Assembly (NCBI RefSeq): GCF_001628715.1
Contig: NZ_CP011120.1
Coordinates: 682,001 to 746,000 of the forward strand
Source of the DNA: Acetobacter oryzifermentans
GTDB lineage: Bacteria > Pseudomonadota > Alphaproteobacteria > Acetobacterales > Acetobacteraceae
Reading direction: 5' to 3'
Length of the DNA: 64,000 bases
The position numbers and the translations under genes are program-made. Positions 39,682 through 49,403 of this stretch are shown here, piece by piece (the stretch's first letter is position 1; each line of letters opens with the position of its first letter). The notes under the pieces were generated by a model, which was not told where the DNA came from, did no database searches, and worked only from the letters and a program-made list of their open reading frames with translations.

Positions 39682-41992
39682 TTTTTTTGCCCGCCATCGG
39701 TTTTGTGCTCATTGGCCTGTATGGCACGTGGTTGTGCTGGCATTGCTGCCCGTGCTGGTGCATCTGCCAGAACTTCTGGGCCCGATGCTGTGGGGTGGCG
39801 CAACGTCCGACCCTATTTCTGTGCTTTCGGCAGGCACGCAAACGCGGCGCAACTGGCTGGAAGGCGGCATGTTACCCGGTTTGCCGGGGTGGGTAGATGG
39901 CTGCGCGGGTGTTATTGTGCAGGCATTGGGCCACTTGGCCGCAGCAGATTGGCGGCATGGTATTTTGCCGTGGTGGAACCCGTATAGCGGCGTGGGCATG
40001 CCGCTGGCGGGGGAGTATCAGCCCGGCGCGTTCTTTTTGCCTTTTGTGCTGCTTTTAGGCCTGCCCGGTGGGCTGTTGCTGCTTAAAATTGCGCTGCAAA
40101 TTCTGGCAGGTTTTTGCATGTACGCCCTGTTGCGCAAGCTGGGGTTGGATGCGCGCGTGGTGTTGGCCGGTGCCGTGCTGTGGGCGTTTAACGGCACGTT
40201 TGCGTGGGCATCGGATGGGCCAAGCCAGCCGCTGGCCTTTTTGCCTTTGGACTTGCTGGGGGTGGAGGTGTTGCGTGGCACGGCACATGGCTGGGCCGGT
40301 ATGCGTAACTGGGGCCTGCTGGCCCTTGGCTTGGGGGGCATGGTGCTTTCCAGCTTTCCCGAAACCGCGTTTTTGCAGGGCACATTGGTATTGTGCTGGG
40401 CTTTTTTGCGTCTGGCGCAACAGCCTGCGGGGGCACGCGCACCGTTTGCCGCCGCCATTGCGGTTGGCGGCAGCACGGCCCTGCTTTTAGCTGCCCCGCA
40501 GCTTGTGGCGTTTGCCACTTATTTGCCCCATGCGTGGGTGGGAGACCACGCAGCGGGTATTTCCATCACCCAGCCCATCACATGCTGGGCTATGGCGCTG
40601 TTTCCTTACATCAATGGCCCCATTTTTTACGGCCCGGCCTCTCGGTACGAGGCATGGTGGAGTGTTGGCGGATATTGGGGGGCTGTGCTGCCATTTTTGG
40701 CACTTCTGAGCCTATGGGGGCGGCGAGACCGGGCGGCACGTATTATGCTGGCAGCCTATTTTGTGGCTTGTGTGGGCAAGCAGGCCAACCTGCCCGGCAT
40801 AGCCCCGCTTATGGATATGATACCCGGTATAGCCCTCACGTTTTTTCATCGCTTTTGCTACCCGATGGAGGAAATGGCGCTTATTCTTCTGGCCGCCTTC
40901 GGGCTGGATGATGTGTGCCGCAATATTGGTGCTCAGGCGGGCGCGGGTGTTGCAAAACAACGTGTCAAAAGCTGGCTGATATCCGCATGGCCTGCGCTGT
41001 GCGCCGGTGGTGTTCTGCTGCTGTCCACCTATGCCGTGTGGCGCTGGAACGCCCCCGCACGGGCCGATTTATGGGGCTTTGCGCAAGGGCCTGTGCCTTC
41101 CCGCTTTTATGCTTTTGGCTCTGTGCTGGCAGGTGGTGCATTGGTGGCACTGTGCCTTGCCGCGTTGCTATTGCCGGTTTTGGCGCGGTGGCGCTGTGCT
41201 GTTCTGGCAAGTGCTGTGGTGGCAGAAGCGCTTTTTCTGTTTTGCGTGCCGCTACTCTCCACCCGCAGCGTGCTGCCGGTAGATGCCACGCTTATCAACA
41301 CCATGAAGGCACAAATCGGGCTGAACAGGTTTGTATCTCTCGGCGGGTTGGCTCCCAATTATGGTGCGTATTTTGGGCTGGCCTCTCTCAACCACAACGG
41401 CGTGCCCATGCCTGCTGCGTGGATTGCCCGTTTGCAGCAGGATTTTGGCGCAAACCTTAACCCCGTTACGTTTGATGGCATTACGCCCAACACCCCGAAT
41501 GGGCACTTCTTTTTGCAGGATGTTCTGGGCCAAAAGCCGGAGGTTCTGGAACGCTTGGGCGTGGCTCTGGCAGTTGTGCCGCATGGTATGGTGCTGCCGG
41601 GCCAGCAGGAGGCCCCCGCCGAAAAACGTCTGCAATTGCTTTACAGCAGTGCCGCGAATGATCTGTACCGCCTGCCTCATCCCGCCCCGTATTTTGAGAC
41701 CGCAGAGGGCTGCGAGATTCACCCAATCTCCCGCACCGTACTCCGCACACATTGCCGCACGGCTGCCCTACTTATTCGGCGCGAACTTATGCTGCCCGGT
41801 TGGCATGTGCGCATCAACGGGCAGGAAGCCGCTATTGGGTATGAAGAAAACCTGTTCCAGCGCATCACTTTGCCAAAAGGGGCCGCGGATATTTGCTTTT
41901 CCTTTACCCCACCCGGTATGGCGTGGGGCTGGGCGGGGCTGGTGTTTGGCTTGGGGTTGTTGGGATTGGGCTTTAGGCGCAGACAAAAATGA
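39668..41992 (+). CDS. YfhO-like multispanning membrane protein
   Basis: The 774-residue protein has a dozen or more hydrophobic segments, a large first periplasmic loop with LPWWNPYSGVGMPLAGEYQPGAF and a C-terminal soluble beta-rich domain (HVRINGQEAAIGYEENLFQRI). The PWWNPY motif and overall layout are those of YfhO/GT-C-like proteins implicated in lipid-linked glycan transfer. Exact reaction unknown. The start ATG sits inside a terminator-like hairpin, with AAGG eight bases before it; GTG 39728 is a possible alternative. Confidence 0.8.
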   Translation: MPAFSFFARHRFCAHWPVWHVVVLALLPVLVHLPELLGPMLWGGATSDPISVLSAGTQTRRNWLEGGMLPGLPGWVDGCAGVIVQALGHLAAADWRHGILPWWNPYSGVGMPLAGEYQPGAFFLPFVLLLGLPGGLLLLKIALQILAGFCMYALLRKLGLDARVVLAGAVLWAFNGTFAWASDGPSQPLAFLPLDLLGVEVLRGTAHGWAGMRNWGLLALGLGGMVLSSFPETAFLQGTLVLCWAFLRLAQQPAGARAPFAAAIAVGGSTALLLAAPQLVAFATYLPHAWVGDHAAGISITQPITCWAMALFPYINGPIFYGPASRYEAWWSVGGYWGAVLPFLALLSLWGRRDRAARIMLAAYFVACVGKQANLPGIAPLMDMIPGIALTFFHRFCYPMEEMALILLAAFGLDDVCRNIGAQAGAGVAKQRVKSWLISAWPALCAGGVLLLSTYAVWRWNAPARADLWGFAQGPVPSRFYAFGSVLAGGALVALCLAALLLPVLARWRCAVLASAVVAEALFLFCVPLLSTRSVLPVDATLINTMKAQIGLNRFVSLGGLAPNYGAYFGLASLNHNGVPMPAAWIARLQQDFGANLNPVTFDGITPNTPNGHFFLQDVLGQKPEVLERLGVALAVVPHGMVLPGQQEAPAEKRLQLLYSSAANDLYRLPHPAPYFETAEGCEIHPISRTVLRTHCRTAALLIRRELMLPGWHVRINGQEAAIGYEENLFQRITLPKGAADICFSFTPPGMAWGWAGLVFGLGLLGLGFRRRQK

Positions 41993-42012
41993 AAAAATCC
42001 TGATTTCTACAA

Positions 42013-42033
42013 AGAAAAAAGCCAATAAGGCTG
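42013..42033 (-). terminator. Terminator of the OPT gene
   Basis: On the minus strand, AGCCTTATTGGCT (42020-42032) is followed by TTTTTTC. The stem is short (4-5 bp) but the T-tract is good. Confidence 0.55.
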
Positions 42034-42161
42034 TAACGTTCCTTTGAATGTCTTACAGGTTTGCCAAACAGAACGTAGCGCGCTCCACCCGCCGCATATC
42101 TTAAAGGGTGTTTACGTGTTGTACGCCCTTGCCGGGGGTAAGCCTTTTGCGCAGGCCGCGT

Positions 42162-44132
42162 TTAACGCCCCTGTGTTTCAGCTTGCAGGGTTTTACGCGC
42201 AAACCACCAGCAGACAGCCACAAAAGCAGCAGCGCCCAACACAGGTGGCAGGTTTGCGGGCACATAGTGCGCGATGGAGAGCGCATCATCCTGCCCCAAC
42301 GCGCCAGAAAGCACGGCCAGCGCAACACCTGTCAGGCTTTCCCCCACAATAAAGCCAGAAGCCAGCATGGTGCCAATGGCGGCGTTGGCAGCAGGTTCTG
42401 TTTGGTGGTTCTGTGCCCTGCGGGTTTTGATGTGGTGTTTTAACCCCCAACCCAGAATAGCCCCAACAGCCAACGTGATACTAACAGAGGCAGGAAGATA
42501 CAGCCCCACCGCCACGCCCAAAGGTGGCAACGCCATATGGCGGCGGCGCAAAAGCTGATCCACCCCCACCAGAACAGCCCCCAGCGCCATGCCAATGGAA
42601 AGCATGCTCCAATCCAGCGAGTGCGTAAAAATGCCGTTGGCGATCATGGCAATAAGCGCAGGCTGTGGGGCGGAAAGCGCATGCGTGGGGTCCATGCCGG
42701 GGCGGGGCATGGTGCCAGCAAAACCATAGGCTTGGTAAAGCAGGTTTAGCACAGGTGGAATAACCGCAGCCCCCACCACACAGCCTACAATCAGCGCCAC
42801 TTCCTGCTTCCATGGCGATGCCCCAACAAGCTGCCCGGTTTTAAGATCTTGCAGGTTATCGTTGGAAATGGCCACCGTGGCCGTAATGGCCGAAAGCACT
42901 AAAATGGTAAACGCCGTGGCCAGTTTTTGCCCCTCGGCCATCATGCTGGTGGGGGTAAGGCCCAAGGCTTCCAGCGCCAGTATCATCAGGGCGGAAAGCA
43001 CAGCGCCAATAATGATAATGCCCGATATGGGGGAGGAGGAAGAGCCCACAATGCCTGCCATATAGCCGCAAGCTGCCGCCATAATAAAACCAAACACAAT
43101 GCAAAACAGCACAGCAGCGGCCACAACAGGCCAAAACCCCACCGCAACAGGGGCCAGAAAATACGCAAACAGCCCAGCCAGCATGGCGGCGGAAAGCAGC
43201 AGCAACAGCCCCATGCTGCGGCCAGACATATCGCGCTCTGTATCGGGCACCAGGGTTTGGCCGCGGCCTGTCAACATGGCGCGCAGGCCACGCAGCACAG
43301 GCGGCATAAGTTCCACCAATGTCCAGAGCGAGGCCACGGCAATGGCCCCCGCACCAATAAAGCGCACCTTGTGCAGCCATACATCATGCGCAAAGGCGGC
43401 AGGGGCCAGATGTTCCGGGTTGGGCAAATGGGCCGTTAACCACGGTACACCCATGCCCCACGCCAGAATGCAGCCCAGCAGCATGGCCAGCCCGCCAGCT
43501 ATCCCCACCAGATAGCCCGCCCCAACAAGAGCGAGGGAAAGCCCGCCGGAAAATTGAAACACCGCAGCCCCAGCGGTGGCTGTAAGGGTGAGTGTATCGG
43601 CCAAAAGCCGCAGCCCAGCACTGGCGAATGAAAAAAGCGTGGCAATAACACCGCCGCCAATAAGGGCGCGCAGCCCGTGGCTATGGCCTTTTTCTGCCCC
43701 GGCGCGCAAAATTTCTGCCGCAGCCACGCCCTCTGGGTAAGGCAGGCTGCTTTCTGTAACCAGTGCGCGCCGTAGTGGAATTGTAAACAGCACGCCCAAT
43801 ATGCCCCCGGCGAGTGAAAGCCCCGCCGTTTGCCAGAACGGAAAGTTCTGCCAATACCCCGCCATAACCAACCCCGGAAAGGTGGCAAACACGCAAGAAA
43901 GCGTGCCCGCTGCCGAGGCTTGGCTTTGCACCATATTGTTTTCCAAAATGGAGCCACCGCCCAGCATCCGCAGCACAGCCATGGAAATAACCGCAGCGGG
44001 AATGGAGGATGCAAACGTAAGCCCAATACGCAGGCCCAGATACACGTTGGAAGCAGTAAAAACGATGGTGATGAGTGCGCCCAGCACAAGCCCGCGCAGG
44101 GTGAGTTCTTGGCGGGTGGGGGGTGGCGTCAT
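42162..44132 (-). CDS. OPT-family oligopeptide transporter
   Basis: This 656-residue inner-membrane transporter has about fifteen hydrophobic segments. It starts TPPPTRQELTLRGLVLGALI and includes TASNVYLGLRIGLTFASSIP, NNMVQSQASAAGTLSC and YMAGIVGSSSSPISGI, all typical of the prokaryotic OPT family of proton-coupled peptide/metal-chelate importers. The substrate is unknown. Start 44132 is preceded by GAGG seven bases away; the longer frame to 44246 has no support. A short terminator follows at 42013-42033. The alginate-export-like gene upstream is on the same strand, 177 bases away. Confidence 0.9.
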   Translation of the reverse strand: MTPPPTRQELTLRGLVLGALITIVFTASNVYLGLRIGLTFASSIPAAVISMAVLRMLGGGSILENNMVQSQASAAGTLSCVFATFPGLVMAGYWQNFPFWQTAGLSLAGGILGVLFTIPLRRALVTESSLPYPEGVAAAEILRAGAEKGHSHGLRALIGGGVIATLFSFASAGLRLLADTLTLTATAGAAVFQFSGGLSLALVGAGYLVGIAGGLAMLLGCILAWGMGVPWLTAHLPNPEHLAPAAFAHDVWLHKVRFIGAGAIAVASLWTLVELMPPVLRGLRAMLTGRGQTLVPDTERDMSGRSMGLLLLLSAAMLAGLFAYFLAPVAVGFWPVVAAAVLFCIVFGFIMAAACGYMAGIVGSSSSPISGIIIIGAVLSALMILALEALGLTPTSMMAEGQKLATAFTILVLSAITATVAISNDNLQDLKTGQLVGASPWKQEVALIVGCVVGAAVIPPVLNLLYQAYGFAGTMPRPGMDPTHALSAPQPALIAMIANGIFTHSLDWSMLSIGMALGAVLVGVDQLLRRRHMALPPLGVAVGLYLPASVSITLAVGAILGWGLKHHIKTRRAQNHQTEPAANAAIGTMLASGFIVGESLTGVALAVLSGALGQDDALSIAHYVPANLPPVLGAAAFVAVCWWFARKTLQAETQGR

Positions 44133-44309
44133 GCTGGGGCCTCGGGCTGCTTGCTTGGTCTGGCTGTGGCAAGGCGGCCCGATGGATGCATGTGCAGGAC
44201 ATGCGTGGCGCATGGGGCTGCCCCGTCTGGTTTGTATATGCTGCAAGCATTACGATGGACGGGGCAGTTTGTCTGTACCGCTGTGGCCCAATGGGCACAA
44301 AAGCGAGGG

Positions 44310-46172
44310 TTAAAAGGTAAGTTCCAAGTTGCTCTGCACGAACGCGCCGGAGGATGCGCCCGCGTTAATCATGGTTTTGGAAGCAAAAATATATTCGCCA
44401 TCAACGCTTAGCGTAATGTGGCGCGTGGCACGCCACGTAAAGCTGGCCTGCGGCATAGTGGCCGTATAGGCCCCATGTGGGCGCAGGTTATAAAAGGCTG
44501 TGCCGCTGGCATAAATGGCATCTTGTTTGCTGTTGCGCCACACCACGGGCACCTTCATCAGCAAGGTGGTGTTGGGGGTGGGGGAAACCGTGGCAATAGG
44601 CCCTACATCAATAATGTTGGATTGCCCGATATAGGTGCTGATATCCAGGTAGTAGGCGCTGGGCACGTAGGGTGAAAGAAAGCTGCCCCAACTGCTGCTC
44701 TGGCTTTTGTTCATGTTGCCGCCAGAAACATCATCCACCTGAATCCCCACAGCCGGATGCCCCGCCCATTTGGCAAAGCGCCATGAGAGTGTGGCGTTGA
44801 TGGAATAAGCAGAAACAGGCCGTGTGGGGCCGCTTTTGGCCGCGCGGAATTCTCCCCCCTGCCACATGCCGCCAACAGAAAATTCAACAGGCCCGGCGTT
44901 ACCCCATACGCGCATGCCCGGCGTATCACGGTGGGTAGAACCCGCAATGCTGCCGCCTGCTGCTGTGGGCAGAGCGCTGCTGGCCAGAATAATGCCGTAG
45001 TAAAAGCTATCTACAAACACTTGGCTGTTTTTGCCCAGAAACGAGAACTTGGGCAGCGCGTAGGATGTGTAAGCCCCAAACAGGCGAGATCTCCACCCCA
45101 CGGTATCATGGAAGGCAATGGGCGGGCTGTTATCTGTTAGAGTTAGATAAAAGCCATCTACGCGAAAGTTCTTCCAAAAGGCATAGCCGCGCAGGCCGTT
45201 CCATGAATACGGCAGGGTGGGGTACACGCTTCCTGCCGTAAAATATGGGGGGGCATCCAAAAAGGTCATGCGCCCGGCCATGCCGCCTACGGTGGCGCCC
45301 AGCACTTTGCCGCGCACTTCTATAAACGCCTGCTGGGCATCCAGCTTGCTGCGCCAGCGGCCTCCGGCATAGCCATAGTAGTTTACACCTGCGGCTTGCC
45401 CGCTCATCAGCTCCCCATACAGGCGGACGTGCTCGCCCAAGTGCAGGTCTGCGCCCAGATTCCAGCGAAAGTTGTTGCGATAGGCAGGATCTTTTTTGGT
45501 GGTGCCAAATCCTGCACGCTGATCATAAAAGTTGTGCTGGCGGAAGTTGCCGCTGAAGGACAGGTAGATATCTCCTTCCTGATTGAAGGGAATGTATTTA
45601 AGCGCATCCATGGCATCTATGCGGTTGCGCTTGTCCCGCAGGCTGGACCAATCCTCCGCCCACCGCGAAACAGCATAATACCCCACGGTGCCAAACCCTG
45701 CGGCAGCTCCGGTATTGGCGTTAAATACCCCCCACGGCCCTTGGTGCAGCAGGGCGGTAGATAAGGGGGAAAGCTCCAAAGATTGCGGCTGACCATATGC
45801 TTCTGGTCGGCTGGTGAGCGGGGGCAGCAGGCGTGCATTATCCCAAAACCCCGGCTTGGCGGCAGGAGTGGCAGAGGATGTGACTTCTGCTGGTGCTTCC
45901 TTGGCGGGCACAACAGTGGTTGGTGTTGTGCGCACAACGGCAGGTGTGTGCGGGTAATGCAGATGCGCGGCGTTAGGGGCTGTTTCTGCCGCCGTAGCGT
46001 AGGGGGCAAGACACACCGCAAATCCGGCGGCAGAGGCTGCAAGCAGGGCGTGTAGGCCAAAGGCAGGCCAATAAACAGGCGTGCGGGCAGGGAGGGCAGG
46101 AGAAGAAAAAGCCGGACAGTAAACGGCGGCAATGGCCTGTCCGGGACGAGAAAATCCGGGGTATGCGGTCAT
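44310..46172 (-). CDS. Alginate-export-family outer-membrane protein
   Basis: The 620-residue protein has a signal region (HALLAASAAGFAVCLAPYATAAE), a Pro/Thr-rich linker (PTTVVPAKEAPAEVTSS) and a barrel-forming part from about 150, rich in aromatic alternation, ending in QSNLELTF. Segments such as DAMDALKYIPFNQEGDIYLSFSG and RNNFRWNLGADLHL match the alginate_exp/AlgE-like porin family. Here it may transport sugars or other anionic compounds rather than alginate. The first 40 residues before the hydrophobic stretch are longer than usual. A palindrome at 46207-46229 lies 35 bases upstream of the start. Confidence 0.8.
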   Translation of the reverse strand: MTAYPGFSRPGQAIAAVYCPAFSSPALPARTPVYWPAFGLHALLAASAAGFAVCLAPYATAAETAPNAAHLHYPHTPAVVRTTPTTVVPAKEAPAEVTSSATPAAKPGFWDNARLLPPLTSRPEAYGQPQSLELSPLSTALLHQGPWGVFNANTGAAAGFGTVGYYAVSRWAEDWSSLRDKRNRIDAMDALKYIPFNQEGDIYLSFSGNFRQHNFYDQRAGFGTTKKDPAYRNNFRWNLGADLHLGEHVRLYGELMSGQAAGVNYYGYAGGRWRSKLDAQQAFIEVRGKVLGATVGGMAGRMTFLDAPPYFTAGSVYPTLPYSWNGLRGYAFWKNFRVDGFYLTLTDNSPPIAFHDTVGWRSRLFGAYTSYALPKFSFLGKNSQVFVDSFYYGIILASSALPTAAGGSIAGSTHRDTPGMRVWGNAGPVEFSVGGMWQGGEFRAAKSGPTRPVSAYSINATLSWRFAKWAGHPAVGIQVDDVSGGNMNKSQSSSWGSFLSPYVPSAYYLDISTYIGQSNIIDVGPIATVSPTPNTTLLMKVPVVWRNSKQDAIYASGTAFYNLRPHGAYTATMPQASFTWRATRHITLSVDGEYIFASKTMINAGASSGAFVQSNLELTF

Positions 46173-46206
46173 GGGCCGGGGTTCGCTTCTTGTTATTTTT
46201 TTTGGG

Positions 46207-46229
46207 AGATATTCTAATAATGAATATCT
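46207..46229 (-). promoter_or_regulatory. Palindromic site upstream of the alginate-export gene
   Basis: AGATATTC (46207-46214) and GAATATCT (46222-46229) are exact inverted copies, 7 bases apart, in AT-rich DNA 35-57 bases upstream of the start. The regulator is unknown. Confidence 0.45.
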
Positions 46230-46418
46230 AATATTTGGATGTTATCACTTCACGCGCTCAGGTCATATCTAAATTGCGTGTGGTGCATTTCTGGCTTGTG
46301 TAGCATTTGCGGCTGAAAAGGCGCGCATAGACCGGCTGAAACTGGCAGTATTTCTTGGGTTTTTGTGCCAGCTTCAGGGTTTCATAAAAACTGATTTAAG
46401 AAATAAACAAAAAAGTGT

Positions 46419-46919
46419 TCAGCCATCCAGCCTGTTCAGGCACCGTTGCGCACGGTCAGACAGATGAACATCATGCACATGGGCCACTGCTTGGCGGGCT
46501 TGTTGGCGCCATGTGTGGCTCATGCCTATGGGGGAACATACAGCCTGCAAATCTGCCTGTATGGATGTACCTTGCTTGGCAGCAGCCAGCACAACAGCCG
46601 GGTGCTTGGGCAGGGCGGCCTGCATGGTTTTGTAAAGTGTACGCGTTGTGTGCGAATCTGCGGATGGCAAAAGCGCGGGCACAAGGCGCGCGGCATCGGG
46701 CTGGCCAGAGGTTACGGCGTGCTGCACATCCGCCCAGCCTTTTTGGCGGGAGAGGGCTTGAGCTGTTTGGGCCGCGCCATCATGTGCCACCATGTTGAGA
46801 ATATGGGCTGTGCGTTCTGGTTGCATCGGGGGCGGTGGCGCATGTTGCAGGGCAAAAAGGCACATTCCAACAGGCACGCAGGCAGAAAGCATCGGCACAA
46901 GAGCACGCAAGAAACGCAA
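46419..46919 (-). CDS. Secreted small protein, unknown
   Basis: This 166-residue protein starts at TTG 46919, which follows GAGGAGG by eight bases, and has a signal peptide MRFLRALVPMLSACVPVGMCLFALQHA. The rest is Ala/Gln-rich and helical (DGAAQTAQALSRQKGW, TMQAALPKHPAVVLAAAKQ). No family recognised. The upstream continuation to 47072 looks like spurious extension without a signal. The 230 bases upstream to 47151 contain nothing else recognisable. Confidence 0.6.
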   Translation of the reverse strand: MRFLRALVPMLSACVPVGMCLFALQHAPPPPMQPERTAHILNMVAHDGAAQTAQALSRQKGWADVQHAVTSGQPDAARLVPALLPSADSHTTRTLYKTMQAALPKHPAVVLAAAKQGTSIQADLQAVCSPIGMSHTWRQQARQAVAHVHDVHLSDRAQRCLNRLDG

Positions 46920-47151
46920 GGGCAGATCCTCCTCTAACCAGTAAGTGACATGCACAGCAGAAAGTGGCGGCGGCAGGGCAATGCTGCGGAAAGGTTGCGG
47001 CAGCGTGGGTGGTTGTCCTATAGCGGGGCCACAGATCGGAAAGGCGACCGCGCCAGTGCCCGGTTGCTCCACCGTTTTCGGGCGGAGTGGCCCGTGCCTG
47101 CGCGGTTTGCCTTATTTTGGCGCAAAGTTATGCCAGCAGGAAAAGAATGAC

Positions 47152-47382
47152 ATGAGCGGTTCCATATCTCCTTCAGAAATCACCCGGCTTCAGACAGCTC
47201 TGCGCAGGCTGCTGGGTTCCGAAAAGCTGACAATCAACCCCGCACCTCGTGCAGGTATGTCTGTTGAACTGGCAGCAGATGGTGAAGTGATTGGCACCAT
47301 CCATCGTGATGATGAAGATGGTGATGTGTCCTACGCCGTAAATATTGTGGTGCTGGAAGAAGACCTGCCCGCCGCCAAATAA
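47152..47382 (+). CDS. DUF3126 family protein
   Basis: This 76-residue cytoplasmic protein starts MSGSISPSEITRLQTALRRL and ends VVLEEDLPAAK, with GEVIGTIHRDDEDGDVSY in the middle. The pattern of an N-terminal helix LRRLLGSEKLTINPAP followed by beta strands and the ILEEDL-type tail matches the alphaproteobacterial DUF3126 family. Function unknown. AGGAAAAG precedes the ATG at 47152; the longer frame from 46945 is not supported. A large terminator follows. Confidence 0.82.
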   Translation: MSGSISPSEITRLQTALRRLLGSEKLTINPAPRAGMSVELAADGEVIGTIHRDDEDGDVSYAVNIVVLEEDLPAAK

Positions 47383-47402
47383 ATCAGGCGCAACGGCTTG
47401 CA

Positions 47403-47462
47403 AGGCCACTTCATACGTAGGCAGGCAGTACGCTGCCGCCTACGGGTGGGTGGCCTTTTTTA
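47403..47462. terminator. Complex terminator between convergent genes
   Basis: AAGGCCAC (47403-47410) pairs with GTGGCCTT (47450-47457), enclosing a second stem CGTAGGC...GCCTACG, and is followed by TTTTT. It separates DUF3126 from the convergent DUF2939 gene. Confidence 0.8.
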
Positions 47463-47506
47463 TAAGGGCCACCCACATATACGCTAGGGTGCAGGCGGGT
47501 TAGAGT

Positions 47507-48118
47507 TTAGGCGTTGGATGGCGCAGCAGAGGCCTGAAGCACTGGAGCCCGCGCCGTGGGGAATTCCACATTGGTAATTTTCCAGCGCCAACCCTGTATC
47601 CGCATTTCAATGCGCAGGGGTGTTTCACGCTCATGCCCTGGCAGGGGCACTTCCGCCACAAACTGATCAAGCCGTGCAAACCTTACGGACGCATGAGCCG
47701 CCAGAGAGGCGAAGGAAATATTGGGCTGGCTGACAGGCACAGCCGCCGGAATGGCCTGATCTACCAGCATGCCCAGATTGTTTTGCGTTACCGTGGTATC
47801 CACTGCGTTGGAAACAGCCGTGGCAGCAAAGGATTCACCAAATTCGGGCAGATCGTCCGATGCAGGGATAAGGTGCAGGCCATTAAGCGTTTGGTGCTTG
47901 ATGGAGGCATCTAACGCCCCCCAGTTAATCACTTGCCCAAGGGCCGCCATATCGTGGGTGTGCAGGGCAGAACCCACACTCCACAGCGTTACAAAAGGGG
48001 AAGCCAGATACACACCCAGTGCCGCTACGGCTGAGGCAACACATATCCCCCGCGCGGTCTGGCGCGGGGTCAGACTGGCTGCTCGAGCAGGCTGCCCGAA
48101 CTGAGGAAGGGATATCAT
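47507..48118 (-). CDS. DUF2939 family protein
   Basis: This 203-residue protein has a membrane-spanning N-terminal stretch (ICVASAVAALGVYLASPFVTLW, about residues 24-45) followed by a soluble domain with ALGQVINWGALDASIKHQTLNGL and a beta-rich C-terminal part ending in WRWKITNVEFPTA. The helix-then-DxxxLxxxxxxxxxR pattern is that of DUF2939. It is probably anchored in the inner membrane with a periplasmic domain. Start ATG 48118 follows AGAGGA by nine bases. Divergent from moeB, with 193 bases between. Confidence 0.72.
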   Translation of the reverse strand: MISLPQFGQPARAASLTPRQTARGICVASAVAALGVYLASPFVTLWSVGSALHTHDMAALGQVINWGALDASIKHQTLNGLHLIPASDDLPEFGESFAATAVSNAVDTTVTQNNLGMLVDQAIPAAVPVSQPNISFASLAAHASVRFARLDQFVAEVPLPGHERETPLRIEMRIQGWRWKITNVEFPTARAPVLQASAAPSNA

Positions 48119-48263
48119 GTTTGCATTCCTCTTATGTTGATTTTGCAGGTTACTATAACAGAAGCATACCTCTGATGCACACTAACATGTCATGTTTTTG
48201 GTGTTATTACAAAAACGTGATTTTTGCCGCAACACGAAGCATGTTGGCTGTTTAACGCCATTC

Positions 48264-48278
48264 TGACCGATCGGTTCA
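48264..48278. promoter_or_regulatory. Palindromic operator-like site upstream of moeB
   Basis: TGACCGATCGGTTCA has a perfect core ACCGATCGGT (10 bp). Such sites are typical of TetR-family operators. It is 34 bases before the moeB start and 146 bases from the DUF2939 start. No TetR gene is nearby. Confidence 0.35.
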
Positions 48279-48311
48279 CTGTCTTTTTTACTTTTTTCAG
48301 GACGCCCCACC

Positions 48312-49124
48312 ATGATTTCGCAGTTTTCTGAAGACGAGATCCAGCGCTATTCTCGCCACATTCTTTTGCCTGAGGTTGGCGGAATCGGGCAGATGGCGCT
48401 GAAAGGGGCTTCCGTGCTGATTATTGGTGCGGGGGGCTTGGGGTCACCCACAGCGCTGTATCTGGCAGCGGCCGGTGTGGGGCGCATCGGGCTGGTGGAT
48501 GATGATGTGGTGGAGCTTTCCAACCTTCAGCGCCAAATCCTGCATGCCACGGCCGATGTGGGGCGCAGGAAAATAGATTCTGCCCGCGCCACGCTAGAGG
48601 CGCTTAACCCCGGTATTGTAGTAGAAACATACCCCCAGCGGCTGGATGCCACCACGGCGGAAGGGCTGATAAGCCAGTACGATCTGGTGTGTGATGGGTG
48701 CGATAACTTTGCCACCCGCTACGTGGTAAACGCGGCCTGCGTAAAAACCCGCAAAGTGCTTGTTTCTGCCGCCGTGCAGCGGTTTGAGGGCCAGCTTTCC
48801 ACTTTTCGCCCGTGGCGTGGCGGCCCGTGTTACCATTGCCTTTACCCACAAACCGATGGTGAAGCCTCTGGCCTGAGCTGTGGTGAGGCCGGGGTATTTG
48901 GGGCCGTAACGGGTGTTATGGGCACGCTGCAAGCCACAGAAGCCCTGAAGGAGCTTTTGAACATAGGGCAAAGCATGGCCGGGCGTTTGCTTATGTGGGA
49001 TGCCCTGCGCACCCGCTTTACCACCATTATGCTGGAGGCAGACCCCAACTGCCCTGTTTGCGGCGGCATGGGGGTGGAACAGACCTGCACGCCCCAGCAA
49101 CAGGCTACACCTTCAGCCGGGTAA
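48312..49124 (+). CDS. moeB: MoeB/ThiF-type adenylyltransferase
   Basis: This 270-residue E1-like enzyme has the nucleotide-binding GAGGLGSPTAL at about 40, VDDDVVELSNLQRQ, a CDGCDNFATRY region near 127-137 and the catalytic Cys in LSCGEAGVFG (C190). Zinc is held by C173-x-x-C176 and C247-x-x-C250. It adenylates the C-terminal Gly of MoaD (or ThiS) in molybdopterin or thiamine synthesis. MoeB and ThiF cannot be separated from sequence alone; MoeB is favoured by length and layout. Neighbouring genes give no further help. Confidence 0.88.
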   Translation: MISQFSEDEIQRYSRHILLPEVGGIGQMALKGASVLIIGAGGLGSPTALYLAAAGVGRIGLVDDDVVELSNLQRQILHATADVGRRKIDSARATLEALNPGIVVETYPQRLDATTAEGLISQYDLVCDGCDNFATRYVVNAACVKTRKVLVSAAVQRFEGQLSTFRPWRGGPCYHCLYPQTDGEASGLSCGEAGVFGAVTGVMGTLQATEALKELLNIGQSMAGRLLMWDALRTRFTTIMLEADPNCPVCGGMGVEQTCTPQQQATPSAG

Positions 49125-49403
49125 ACCGGCGCACCGGCACACATGCTTGCGACTCCTGATACCACGTGCATGCGCGGCACGTTACAGCGGCAAAAAACAC
49201 AGGCCTGACACACTGGGGCTGCACCAGCATGGCATGTTGGGTATAGGGCGTGTATGCAGGGCATGTCTGGCGGGAATGTAAGGTTTGGCTTAGATTTGCC
49301 GCAGCTTTGGCAGGGCAGGGTATGCCACCTTATCTGCCTTCGCGCATGGGATAAGAAGCGATGCCTCTTGCCCCGGCGCGTCTCTCTTGGCAGGGATGCA
49401 GGC

